NCBI GenBank assembly: GCA_035327585.1
Contig: DAOLDD010000007.1
Coordinates: forward strand, 62,001-126,000
Length of the DNA stretch: 64,000 bases
Direction: 5' to 3'
Origin: JAMLJG01 sp035327585
Lineage (GTDB): Bacteria > Verrucomicrobiota > Kiritimatiellia > CAIVKH01
Of this stretch, positions 21,563 to 31,822 are shown piece after piece (the stretch's first letter is position 1; each line of letters begins with the position of its first letter). The position numbers and the translations under genes are program-made. The notes under the pieces are model-generated. The model made no database searches. It was not told the origin of the DNA and was given only the letters and a program-made list of their open reading frames with translations.

Positions 21563-24514
21563 ATGCGCGCGCCTCAAGCAAGCGGGATACTCCTGCATTT
21601 TTGCGCAGCGGCGACCGCCTTGCTGGCGGCTGCGAGCCCCGCGAGCGCCGACGAAGCGATCGTGCGCGCGGGCCTCTACGAAAACCGCCCCAAAATTTAC
21701 ACGGACGACGGGGGCGCGGCGGCGGGGTTTTTCCCGGATTTGCTCAAGGCCATCGGCGAGGCCGAAGGCTGGCGCGTCGAATTCATCCAAGGCACCTGGC
21801 AGGAGGGCCTCGACCGCCTGGCCGACGGCGAAATTGACGTGATGCCGGATGTCGCGCTCACGGCGGATCGGCAGGAAAAATTCGCGTTCAACGAAGAGAC
21901 AGCCCTGGTCAGTTGGGGTGCGATTTATTCCCGAAAAGGCGCGGCGATACAGGCGATGGAAGATCTCACCGGCCTGCGCATCGCGGTGTTGCAGGGCAGT
22001 GTGTACAGCCGCGGCGCCGAAGGACTGCCCGCCCTGCTCTCCCAATTTGATATCAACGCCGCGTTCGTCGAAGTCGATACGCAGCGCGATGTATTCCAGG
22101 CGCTGGTCGATGGGCGGGCGGACGCGGGGATCGTGAACAACATTTTCGGCACGCATCTGGAACGCAGCTTTCCGGTGACGAAGACGCCGGTCGTGTTCAA
22201 TCCGACCCAACTGCGTTTCGCCTTCAACCCGGCGAGCAGCCGCGCGACCCGGTTGATCGAGCGGCTGGACGAGCGCCTGCGCCGATTCAAAGGCGACCCC
22301 GCTTCCCCCTACTTCCAGGCTCTCGACCGCCATCTCTCGGGGGCGGACCAAGCCACGACGCTGCCCCCGGCCACGCGCGCCATCCTCTCGGCGGCGGAAC
22401 AGGCGTGGATCGCCCGACATCCCGTCATCCGGCTGGGCATCGACCCCGAATTCTATCCATTCGTCTATCGCGAGGAGAACGGGGAGTTCCGCGGCATCGG
22501 CGCGGAGTACATCGCCCTCCTGAATGAGCGGCTCGGTCTCAACATGGTCCCGTCGGAACCGATGTCGTGGGCGGAAACCATGGCGGCGATGCGCAACGGC
22601 ACGGTGGACGTGCTGCCCTGCGTCGGCATCACGGAGGAGCGCGGCCGCTATGCGGTTTTCACCAGGCGCATCATCGAATACCAGCGCGTGATCATGACCC
22701 GGACGGACATGCCGTTCCTGACCGGGCTGGAGGATCTATCCACGCTGCGCGTCGGCGTACAGGCGGATTCGTCGCACGAGGGATTCCTGCGGGATGAGAC
22801 GCGCCTGTCCTTCACGTCGTTCCACACCTTGCAGGACGCCTTGATGGCGCTCTCGGCGGGCACGATCGACGCCCTCGTGGCCAACCTCGCATCGTCCACC
22901 TACTGGGTCCGGCGCCTGAACCTGCTGAACCTCAAGATCGCGGCGCCGGTGGACAGCGAACCGTTCACGCTGCATTTCGCCGTGCGCAAGGACTGGGCGG
23001 AGCTGGTGCCGATCCTTGAGAAGGGCATGGACCTGATCACGCCGGAAGAGCGGCAGGCGATCATGAGCCGCTGGGTGGGCATCGAATACGATCGGGGCAT
23101 CGCGCCGCATGTGGCATGGCGCATCGGGCTGCGCATCGCGGCGGGCGTGCTCACGGTCCTCGCCGCCATCCTGATCTGGACATACCGCCTGAAAAAGGAG
23201 GTGGCGCGGCGGCGGATCATCGAACGGCAATTGCAGTTCCGCGTGAGCTTCGAGCGTTTGGTGACCGAAACCTCGTCACGGTTTATCGCGGCGGACCCGG
23301 ACGACATCGACCGGCAAATCCAGATCACCCTCGCGGAAATTGTGGCGTTCACCCGGGCGACGGTGGGATTCCTGTGCCGTTTCGACGAAGACGGACGCGT
23401 CATCCGCACGCACACGGGGGGCGTGGTCGCGCGAATGGAAGCCGCGGGGATTCGCCTTGAAGCGGAAGCGCCGGATGCGCCATGGCTCACCCATCTGCGG
23501 ACCAACCAGCTCCTGTATTGCCGGGCCGGCGCCGGATATTCGGCGTCACCATCCTGGTTGCCGGCGGGCACGTTCATCGCCCTGCCCCGCGTGGCGGGTG
23601 GAAAAGTGGCGGGCTTTCTGGGACTGCTGGACCTCGACGGCACCTCGGAGGAGTGGCGCGAGGAGGACCTCGGGCTGCTTCGGCTCGCCGGCGAAATACT
23701 CGCGGACGCCCTGCGCCGGAAGGCGGTCGAGCACGCCATGCAGAAATACGCGGAGGATCTCGAGCAGGCCAACCACCGTTTGCAGGAACTGGACCGGTTG
23801 AAGAGCCTCTTCATCGCCTCCGTTTCGCACGAGTTGCGCACGCCGCTGAATTCAATCATCGGGTTCACCGGGGTCCTGCTCAAAGGCATGTCGGGCGAAC
23901 TGAATCCGCGGCAACAGGACCAGCTCGCGCGCGTGTACCAGTCGTCCCACCACCTGCTCGCGTTGATCACGGACATCATCGACATTTCCAAAATCGAAGC
24001 GGGCCACATCGATATCCATCCGCAGGAGTTCGCGCTGGCCGAGGTCATCGACGAGGCGGTCGAATCGATCCGGCCGCAGGCGCAAACCAGGGGGCTTGCC
24101 GTCGAATCCGACGTGCCCGCGAACCTGCGGGTGAGGACGGACCGCAAGCGCGTGCGCCAGTGCGTGCTGAATTTCCTCAGCAACGCGGTCAAATATACGG
24201 AGACCGGCCACGTGCGGGTGAACGCATTCGACCGGGGCGACCGTTTTGAGGTCCAGGTGGCGGACAGCGGGATCGGCATCTCGCCGGAGGACCAGCAGCG
24301 GCTCTTCTCGCCGTTCGTCCGGCTCGACTCGCACCTGCGCATCCGCGCGGGCGGCACCGGACTTGGCCTCTACCTGACGCGCAAGGTGGTGGTGGAACTG
24401 CTGCAGGGCGCGATTTCCGTGCGCAGCGAACCGGGCCACGGCAGCGTATTTTCCTTCCACGCCCCCAAGGAGCTGCAGGTGGAGACACCCGAACCGACCG
24501 CGAAGGAGACCTGA
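21563..24514 (+). CDS. BvgS-like sensor kinase: two periplasmic SBP_bac_3 domains, TM, GAF, kinase core
   Basis: The start at 21563 begins a signal peptide (ILLHFCAAATALLAAASPASA); longer in-frame starts overlap tRNA-Tyr and were rejected. The 983-residue product has two tandem solute-binding domains, about 25-270 (VRAGLYENRPKIYTDDGG) and 280-505 (IRLGIDPEFYPFVY), a Venus-flytrap arrangement as in BvgS/EvgS. One membrane helix follows (AAGVLTVLAAILIWTY), then a GAF domain (about 570-710). The HisKA box SVSHELRTPLNSIIGF has its His at about 756, and the HATPase shows NAVKYT, DSGIGIS and GTGLGLY. There is no receiver of its own; a stand-alone receiver follows 3 bp later. The ligand is likely an amino acid or similar small molecule (inference). 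Confidence 0.93.
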   Translation: MRAPQASGILLHFCAAATALLAAASPASADEAIVRAGLYENRPKIYTDDGGAAAGFFPDLLKAIGEAEGWRVEFIQGTWQEGLDRLADGEIDVMPDVALTADRQEKFAFNEETALVSWGAIYSRKGAAIQAMEDLTGLRIAVLQGSVYSRGAEGLPALLSQFDINAAFVEVDTQRDVFQALVDGRADAGIVNNIFGTHLERSFPVTKTPVVFNPTQLRFAFNPASSRATRLIERLDERLRRFKGDPASPYFQALDRHLSGADQATTLPPATRAILSAAEQAWIARHPVIRLGIDPEFYPFVYREENGEFRGIGAEYIALLNERLGLNMVPSEPMSWAETMAAMRNGTVDVLPCVGITEERGRYAVFTRRIIEYQRVIMTRTDMPFLTGLEDLSTLRVGVQADSSHEGFLRDETRLSFTSFHTLQDALMALSAGTIDALVANLASSTYWVRRLNLLNLKIAAPVDSEPFTLHFAVRKDWAELVPILEKGMDLITPEERQAIMSRWVGIEYDRGIAPHVAWRIGLRIAAGVLTVLAAILIWTYRLKKEVARRRIIERQLQFRVSFERLVTETSSRFIAADPDDIDRQIQITLAEIVAFTRATVGFLCRFDEDGRVIRTHTGGVVARMEAAGIRLEAEAPDAPWLTHLRTNQLLYCRAGAGYSASPSWLPAGTFIALPRVAGGKVAGFLGLLDLDGTSEEWREEDLGLLRLAGEILADALRRKAVEHAMQKYAEDLEQANHRLQELDRLKSLFIASVSHELRTPLNSIIGFTGVLLKGMSGELNPRQQDQLARVYQSSHHLLALITDIIDISKIEAGHIDIHPQEFALAEVIDEAVESIRPQAQTRGLAVESDVPANLRVRTDRKRVRQCVLNFLSNAVKYTETGHVRVNAFDRGDRFEVQVADSGIGISPEDQQRLFSPFVRLDSHLRIRAGGTGLGLYLTRKVVVELLQGAISVRSEPGHGSVFSFHAPKELQVETPEPTAKET

Positions 24515-24517
24515 ACC

Positions 24518-24889
24518 ATGCCCCGCGTATTGGTCATCGAAGACAACATCAACAACATGGATTTGATCACGTTCATCCTGGAAACGAACGGCTGCGAGGT
24601 GTTGAAGGCGTATACCGGATTGGAGGGCGTCAAACGCGCGGTGGATGATCGTCCTGATTTTATCCTTCTCGATATCCAATTACCGGATATCACGGGGACG
24701 GAGGTGCTGCAATTGATCCGGCGCGAGCACGTTTGCTCCGCCATTCCCATCATCGCCGTGACATCGTTCGCCATGGCTGGCGACGAGGAACGCCTGCTGG
24801 CCGCAGGCTGCACCGGGTATATTGAAAAGCCGATCAACCCCGAAATCGTAATGGACCAGATCCGCCGCATCGTGGAGAAACGACCGTGA
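24518..24889 (+). CDS. Single-domain response regulator (CheY/DivK type)
   Basis: This 123-residue receiver alone has acidic pocket residues in VLVIEDNINN, phospho-acceptor Asp52 in FILLDIQLP, Thr in IIAVTSFAM and Lys in YIEKPINP. It resembles DivK-like receivers that relay phosphate between kinases. It lies between two kinase genes and overlaps the next start by 4 bp (GTGA), so it is probably the shuttle of this phosphorelay. Confidence 0.93.
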   Translation: MPRVLVIEDNINNMDLITFILETNGCEVLKAYTGLEGVKRAVDDRPDFILLDIQLPDITGTEVLQLIRREHVCSAIPIIAVTSFAMAGDEERLLAAGCTGYIEKPINPEIVMDQIRRIVEKRP

Positions 24890-26550
24890 ACATCCTGGTG
24901 GTCGAAGACGACGAAAATTCGCGCATCCTGCAGCACACGATCCTGGAGGCCTCCGGTCACACGGTCCGCAGCGCGCCAAATGGGCGCGAGGCGCTGCGGG
25001 CGGCGCACGAGCAGGTCCCCGACCTGGTTATTTCCGACATCATGATGCCGGAAATGGACGGCTACGCGCTCTGCCGCGCCATGAAAAGCGACCCGGCGCT
25101 CGCGGCCATCCCGTTTGTTTTTTATTCGGCCACCTACACGACGCCACCCGATCAACAACTCGCCCTGGAATTGGGCGGCGCGCGCTTCCTCGTCAAGCCG
25201 ATGGACCCCACTTCGTTCATGGAAGAAATCCGTTCGGTGATCGCCCTCGCCGCGACGGCGCCGGTCCAGACCGCGCCTCCGCCACTCGACCCGGAGGCGG
25301 TCGACTTCAAATACGCGCACACCATCGCCCGCAAACTCGACAAGAAGATGGATGAGCTGCGCATCACCCAGACGAAACTTGCCAGCACGGAATCGCGGCT
25401 GCAGCGCATCGAGGACAGCTATCGCATGGCGCAACGCATCGCCCGGATCGGGAGTTGGGACCTGGATGTCGCGAGTGGACGGTACTGGTGGTCGGATGAA
25501 TTGCTGGACCTGCTCGGACAGTCATCCGACGTCGCGGAACCGGACGGCGAATTGCTCCTGCGGTGCATCGCGCCGGAAGACCGCGACCGCTACCGGATCG
25601 CGCTGGACCAGGCGGTTACCAAGGGCATCCCCTTCCGCCTCGAACACGGCGTCGTGGGCCCGGGCCCCGGGAACGCAATCCGCCAATTCTTCTCCGAGGC
25701 CCGGGTCTCCGCCACGCAACCGGATAGCGGTGCGCCGCTGCGCGTGATTTGCGCGATGCAGGACATCACCGCGCAACGCCAGATTGAAAGGGACAAGGCG
25801 AACCTGGAAGCCGGCCTGAGGCAGGCCCAGAAGCTACAGGCGCTGGGCACGCTCGCGGGCAGCATCGCCCATGATTTCAACAACATCCTCACCAGCATCA
25901 TCGCCAACGCGGAGTTGCTGAAATTGGACGCCGGCGAACTTGCCCAGCCAGCCCGCGAGGGGCTGGACGATATCCTCGCCGCCGGGAAACGGGCAACGGA
26001 CCTGGTTATGCAAATCCTTGCGTTTTGCCGCCAGCAAAAGGGGCAGGAATTCCAGGCGGTTGCCGTTCCACCGCTCGTCGAGGAAGTGATGAAGTTCGTC
26101 CGGACCACCGCCGTGGGCCGGGTCGCATTCGCGATGGATATCGCGCCGACCTGCCCGCCGGTGTTCGCGAATCCCACACAACTGCACCAGGTGTTGATGA
26201 ACCTCTGCATCAACGCGGTCCATGCCATGCGCGACGACGAGGGCCGCCTGTCCATCCGTGCGCAGGAGGCGCGGATCCGTGGCTGGGACCCCGAGGCCCA
26301 ACAGGGCCTCAAGGTGGGGCACTACGTGCGCATCGACGTCAGCGACACAGGTTGCGGCATGGACGAAGCGACCCGCGAACGCATCTTCGAGCCGTACTTC
26401 ACCACCAAGGATTCCGGGGAAGGCACGGGCCTCGGCCTCTCGGTCGTGCACGGAATCGTGCTCGCCCACAACGGCCTTATTACGGTAGACAGCGCGCCTG
26501 GCAAGGGAACCACCTTCACCGTATATCTACCCACCGCATCCGCAACATGA
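24886..26550 (+). CDS. Receiver-PAS-histidine kinase hybrid
   Basis: This 554-residue cytosolic protein has an N-terminal receiver (about 1-120; NILVVEDDENSR, Asp51 in LVISDIMMPEMDGY, Lys in FLVKPMD). A coiled coil and a PAS domain follow (about 180-300). The kinase core has H-box GSIAHDFNN with its His at about 329, NAVHAM, DTGCGMD and GEGTGLGLS. The input-receiver layout suits a kinase controlled by phosphorylation from the upstream BvgS-like protein or the single receiver. The GTG start overlaps the previous stop, and its stop overlaps the cysQ ATG. Confidence 0.93.
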   Translation: MNILVVEDDENSRILQHTILEASGHTVRSAPNGREALRAAHEQVPDLVISDIMMPEMDGYALCRAMKSDPALAAIPFVFYSATYTTPPDQQLALELGGARFLVKPMDPTSFMEEIRSVIALAATAPVQTAPPPLDPEAVDFKYAHTIARKLDKKMDELRITQTKLASTESRLQRIEDSYRMAQRIARIGSWDLDVASGRYWWSDELLDLLGQSSDVAEPDGELLLRCIAPEDRDRYRIALDQAVTKGIPFRLEHGVVGPGPGNAIRQFFSEARVSATQPDSGAPLRVICAMQDITAQRQIERDKANLEAGLRQAQKLQALGTLAGSIAHDFNNILTSIIANAELLKLDAGELAQPAREGLDDILAAGKRATDLVMQILAFCRQQKGQEFQAVAVPPLVEEVMKFVRTTAVGRVAFAMDIAPTCPPVFANPTQLHQVLMNLCINAVHAMRDDEGRLSIRAQEARIRGWDPEAQQGLKVGHYVRIDVSDTGCGMDEATRERIFEPYFTTKDSGEGTGLGLSVVHGIVLAHNGLITVDSAPGKGTTFTVYLPTASAT

Positions 26551-27323
26551 CATCTCCATCCGCACTACTGCCATCCCTCCTCCAACTCGCCCGCGACGCC
26601 GGTTCCGCCATCATGCGGATTTATGATTCGCCGGGCGCCATCCAGCAGAAGGCTGACACCAGCCCGCTGACCCTGGCCGACCTGGCGGCGCACCACATTC
26701 TCATCCGCGGACTCAAGGCGCTGACGCCGGACATCCCGGTCGTTTCAGAAGAGGAGGAGGACTCGCACGCGCACCGGAAACCGACTGGTCAATTCTGGAT
26801 CATTGACCCGCTCGACGGTACGAAGGAATTCATCGCGCACAACGGCGAGTTCACGGTGAACATCGCGCTCGTCGAAAACGGCTTCCCGCTGCTCGGCGTC
26901 GTCTACGCGCCCGCGCTGGAGGCGTTGTACTGGAGCGAGCCAGGCCGCGGGGCGTATCGCGAGCAAGGCCGGGAAAAACGCGCAATCCACGTCGCGGCGG
27001 ATACGGCGGGCCGCGCGCTGCGCGTCGTCGCGAGCAAGAGCCATCTCGACGACGCCACGCGGGCGTTCATCAACGAACTCGGCCCGCACGAACTCGTGCA
27101 GGCGGGCAGTTCGCTCAAGTTCTGTCGCGTCGCCGAGGGATCGGCCGACGTCTATCCCCGCCTCGGCCCGACGTGCGAGTGGGACACCGCCGCCGCGCAA
27201 GCCGTCGTGGAAGCCGCGGGCGGCTCGGTGAAGAAACTCGACGCCTCCCGCCTCAACTACGGCAAACCCGACAAGCTCAACCCCCACTTCGTCGTCCGCG
27301 GCGGGACGACCGCCGCCAATTGA
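26547..27323 (+). CDS. cysQ: 3'(2'),5'-bisphosphate nucleotidase (CysQ-like, inositol monophosphatase superfamily)
   Basis: From the ATG at 26547 (ATGA overlap with the kinase) the protein has 258 residues. It carries the Mg-dependent phosphatase motifs VSEEEE, WIIDPLDGTKEFI and CEWDTAAAQAVVEAAGG. CysQ removes the 3'-phosphate of PAP, a by-product of sulfate activation and acyl-carrier synthesis. The length and the KSHLDDAT segment fit CysQ better than inositol monophosphatase. Translational coupling to a phosphorelay is unexpected and may only reflect compact packing. Confidence 0.9.
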   Translation: MTSPSALLPSLLQLARDAGSAIMRIYDSPGAIQQKADTSPLTLADLAAHHILIRGLKALTPDIPVVSEEEEDSHAHRKPTGQFWIIDPLDGTKEFIAHNGEFTVNIALVENGFPLLGVVYAPALEALYWSEPGRGAYREQGREKRAIHVAADTAGRALRVVASKSHLDDATRAFINELGPHELVQAGSSLKFCRVAEGSADVYPRLGPTCEWDTAAAQAVVEAAGGSVKKLDASRLNYGKPDKLNPHFVVRGGTTAAN

Positions 27324-27488
27324 TGTGACCTGCTTTTTGACCCTCGAAGCATTGGGCTACCCGCTCACCCCCCCCCGCCGCAACCTTTATTTGCCATTTT
27401 GGGGGCTGACCCCACTTCGCCTGCTTCACTTTTTTAGCGACCAGTCCGCGGCGATGCGATATAGGGCAGACGCAAAAGGAACTCCCTT
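27324..27488 (+). other. Intergenic region between cysQ and the ROK gene
   Basis: This 165-bp stretch contains a C10 homopolymer run near 27367 and the palindrome-like GGGGGCTGACCCC near 27402. A possible -10 (TATAGG) lies about 30 bp before the ROK start, without a good -35. No gene is visible. Confidence 0.4.
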
Positions 27489-28448
27489 ATGTCACGCTAT
27501 CTGGCCATTGATCTCGGTGGCACCAAAACCGCGGTTTGCGTGGGCACCGCCGACGGGACGCTCATCGCGCACGGACGCATGCCGACGGACGCCGACGCGC
27601 CGCCGGAGGGCTGGCTCAATCGGCTGTCGGCCCTCGTGCAGGAGGTCGCGGGCCAGGCCGGCTGCGCGGTGGCCGACCTGGAATCCGTCGGGCTGGCGGT
27701 GCCGGGGCCGATGTCCGTCAAACAGGGTATGGTGCTCGAACCGCCCAATATGCCCGCCTGGCGCAACGTCCCGATCCGGGACTGGGTGGCGGAACTCACC
27801 AGGCTGCCGGTCCACATCAATAATGACGCGAACGCGGCCGGCCTCGCGGAATACTCCTTCGGCGAATTCAAGGGCACACCGGACCTCGTCTACCTCACAA
27901 TGAGCACGGGCGTGGGCGGCGGCATCATTTCCGGCGGTCAACTCATCCAGGGCGCCAACGACTTGGGCGGCGAGGTCGGGCACATCGTGCTGAACCCGGA
28001 CGGGCCACCCTGCCCCTGCGGACAACGCGGTTGTTTTGAAATGTATTGCGGGGGACGCAACGTGATCCACCAGGTGCGCGGCCGGCTCGCCCCGGGAGCG
28101 GCGTCGCTCATCCTCGAGGAATCCGGCGGCTCGGCAGACGGGATCACGATCTCCGCCATCGCACGGGCGGCGGGGCGCGGCGATGCGCTGGCGCAGGAAT
28201 TCTGGGATGCCTACGTCGAGCGGCTGGCGCAGGGCATCGGCCTGCTCGCCATGTGCGTCAATCCGTCCGTCGTCGTTCTCGGTACGGTGGCGATTCACCT
28301 CGGCGACGTCCTGTTGAAGCCGCTGCGGGAGCGGTTGTCCCGCTACGCCTGGCGGCCGGCCATCGCCTCGCTGACCATCCGCCCCAGCGCCCTCGGCCCG
28401 CAAATCGGCGAGCTCGGCGCCCTCGCCGTGGCGCTCCCGCGGGGGTAG
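27489..28448 (+). CDS. ROK family sugar kinase (glucokinase-like)
   Basis: This 319-residue protein has an N-terminal phosphate-binding loop IDLGGTKTAVCV. The ROK signature is GGEVGHIVLNPDGPPCPCGQRGCFE, with the CxCGxxGCxE zinc site and the GHI His ligand. A HINNDANAAGLAE segment includes the catalytic Asp. Members phosphorylate glucose, N-acetylglucosamine or mannose; glucose is the likeliest given the starch genes elsewhere in the window, but this is inference. No DNA-binding domain is present, so it is an enzyme rather than a ROK repressor. Confidence 0.92.
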   Translation: MSRYLAIDLGGTKTAVCVGTADGTLIAHGRMPTDADAPPEGWLNRLSALVQEVAGQAGCAVADLESVGLAVPGPMSVKQGMVLEPPNMPAWRNVPIRDWVAELTRLPVHINNDANAAGLAEYSFGEFKGTPDLVYLTMSTGVGGGIISGGQLIQGANDLGGEVGHIVLNPDGPPCPCGQRGCFEMYCGGRNVIHQVRGRLAPGAASLILEESGGSADGITISAIARAAGRGDALAQEFWDAYVERLAQGIGLLAMCVNPSVVVLGTVAIHLGDVLLKPLRERLSRYAWRPAIASLTIRPSALGPQIGELGALAVALPRG

Positions 28449-28483
28449 CGCGGACCCGTGAACGGTTTTTCTTCATTCTACGC

Positions 28484-28512
28484 TTGCCAAGCCGCGCGGG
28501 GATTCCTATAAC
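28484..28512 (+). promoter_or_regulatory. Sigma-70 promoter of rpsO-pnp
   Basis: TTGCCA (28484-28489), an exact 17-bp spacer and TATAAC (28507-28512) lie about 60 bp before the rpsO start. It is the best sigma-70-like promoter in the window and matches the tRNA-Tyr promoter. Confidence 0.78.
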
Positions 28513-28545
28513 GCGCCCCGACATCTGAAAGGTAAAAAGGAAAGA

Positions 28546-28563
28546 CAAGCCTGACTGGGCTTG
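28546..28563 (+). promoter_or_regulatory. rpsO leader hairpin (candidate S15 autoregulatory site)
   Basis: CAAGCC (28546-28551) pairs with GGCTTG (28558-28563) between an AAGGAAAG purine tract and the rpsO start codon. S15 represses its own mRNA in several bacteria by binding leader structure; that role here is inferred from position only. Confidence 0.35.
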
Positions 28564-28571
28564 AACGGGTT

Positions 28572-28829
28572 ATGCAGAACAAAGCGGATATCAAGCAGGA
28601 ATACCAGCTCCACGCCAAAGACACCGGGTCCGTCGAGGTCCAGGTGGCGATTCTTTCGCAGCGCATCAAGGAATTGACGGAGCACCTGCAGAAGCACGTC
28701 AAAGACCACAGCTCCCGGCGCGGCCTGATCGGTTTGGTCGGCCAACGCCGCCGCCTGCTGGACTATCTGAACGACCGCAACCAGCCGCGTTACCAGCAGC
28801 TGATCGGCCGTCTCGGCCTCCGCCGATAA
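28572..28829 (+). CDS. rpsO: 30S ribosomal protein S15
   Basis: This 85-residue S15 binds 16S rRNA h20/h22. It has the full helical pattern DTGSVEVQVAILSQRIKELTEHL, then HVKDHSSRRGLIGLVGQRRRLLDYL, with the conserved H-x-K-D-x-x-SRR contact. It stands before pnp, the classic rpsO-pnp arrangement, behind its own promoter. Confidence 0.98.
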   Translation: MQNKADIKQEYQLHAKDTGSVEVQVAILSQRIKELTEHLQKHVKDHSSRRGLIGLVGQRRRLLDYLNDRNQPRYQQLIGRLGLRR

Positions 28830-28836
28830 ACCGCGT

Positions 28837-28924
28837 CCCGGACCACTCCGGGCAGGGTTGTCTTTCAGTACACGCTACCGCGTGGTCGCCCCGGTGACCG
28901 CGGCCAGCCGGACCCATTGTCCGG
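28837..28924 (+). promoter_or_regulatory. Three hairpins in the rpsO-pnp spacer
   Basis: The stems are CCCGGA/TCCGGG (28837-28852), a bulged CCGC..GGTC/GACC..GCGG (28878-28903) and CCGGAC/GTCCGG (28908-28924). In enterobacteria the equivalent spacer carries an RNase III hairpin through which PNPase controls its own mRNA. The structure is visible; the role is inferred. The first stem could also be a weak terminator. Confidence 0.4.
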
Positions 28925-28978
28925 ACTTCCTGGACCCGCCCACCGCGCAAGGATCACTCGGGGCACCAAGGAAAAAGC

Positions 28979-31084
<2,106 letters not shown>

Positions 31085-31107
31085 CCGCCCGGCCAGGTCA
31101 ATCAACG

Positions 31108-31146
31108 AAAGAGCCGGCCCGCCCACGCGGTCCGGCTCTTTCTTTT
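31108..31146 (+). terminator. Rho-independent terminator of pnp
   Basis: AAAGAGCCGG (31108-31117) pairs with CCGGCTCTTT (31132-31141) and is followed by CTTTTT. The A/T-flanked stem could also stop transcription of the convergent PIN gene. Confidence 0.87.
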
Positions 31147-31159
31147 TCCGACTCCGCGC

Positions 31160-31582
31160 TCAATCCGAAAATGGATTCACCACCCGGACGCCGCCATAAA
31201 CCTCGCCGTGCGCCAGGTCCTCGCTGTATAGCACCGCGCAATGACTGCTCCGTGCCGCGGCCACGATAAGAGCATCCCACCAGGACAGGGCATGTGCATC
31301 CGCCAACTGGCGCGCGGACTGAAGCATTTTCCAATCCATGGGAAGCGGAGACCACGCCTCATACAGTTCGATTTCGCCCCATGCTTCCGCCCGGGAAAGC
31401 CCCGGCTTTAGCTTTTGCGTCACCGTCACCAGGTACTCATTGAGCACCTGAACGCTAATACGCCCGCGCCGGGATTCCCACAGTTCGGCCATCAGCGCCT
31501 CGGCACGCCTTTGCTTGGCGCCCGCCGCGAGATCGCGCGCATACACCAGAACATTCGTATCGACGAATGCGTTAGCGCTCAT
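31160..31582 (-). CDS. PIN domain toxin (VapC-like)
   Basis: This 140-residue PIN-fold ribonuclease has acidic catalytic residues in FVDTNVLVYA, in the VLNEYLV helix, in WWDALIVAAA and in YSEDL. VapC-type toxins cleave tRNA or rRNA and are inhibited by the partner antitoxin. The start overlaps the antitoxin gene by 11 bp, the normal antitoxin-then-toxin order. Confidence 0.9.
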   Translation of the reverse strand: MSANAFVDTNVLVYARDLAAGAKQRRAEALMAELWESRRGRISVQVLNEYLVTVTQKLKPGLSRAEAWGEIELYEAWSPLPMDWKMLQSARQLADAHALSWWDALIVAAARSSHCAVLYSEDLAHGEVYGGVRVVNPFSD

Positions 31583-31802
31583 ACAAGGAATCCCGGGCCG
31601 GATAGGGAAGCTGGCTTTCGTTGAGAATCATGGGCTTTCGCTTCCGCCACTTGGACAGCGCCTCCCGGTAGCCTTGCTCGGATTCAAGACGTTCCGCCAA
31701 AAGGCTGCCGACAAAACGGGAAACACTCGTATTCTGCTCCGCGGCAAATACTTTTGCGCGATGCGCCAACTCGTCAGGAAGCGTAATCGTGACGTTTTTC
31801 AT
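31572..31802 (-). CDS. Ribbon-helix-helix antitoxin (VapB-like)
   Basis: This 76-residue protein has an N-terminal RHH DNA-binding motif (KNVTITLPDELAHRAKVFAAEQNTSVSRFVGSLL). The C-terminal tail (SQLPYPARDSLYER) is likely to wrap the PIN partner. It probably represses the vapBC operon. It lies 20 bp from the end of the permease gene on the same strand. Confidence 0.88.
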   Translation of the reverse strand: MKNVTITLPDELAHRAKVFAAEQNTSVSRFVGSLLAERLESEQGYREALSKWRKRKPMILNESQLPYPARDSLYER

Positions 31803-31822
31803 ATCACGATTCTAGTGCGACA

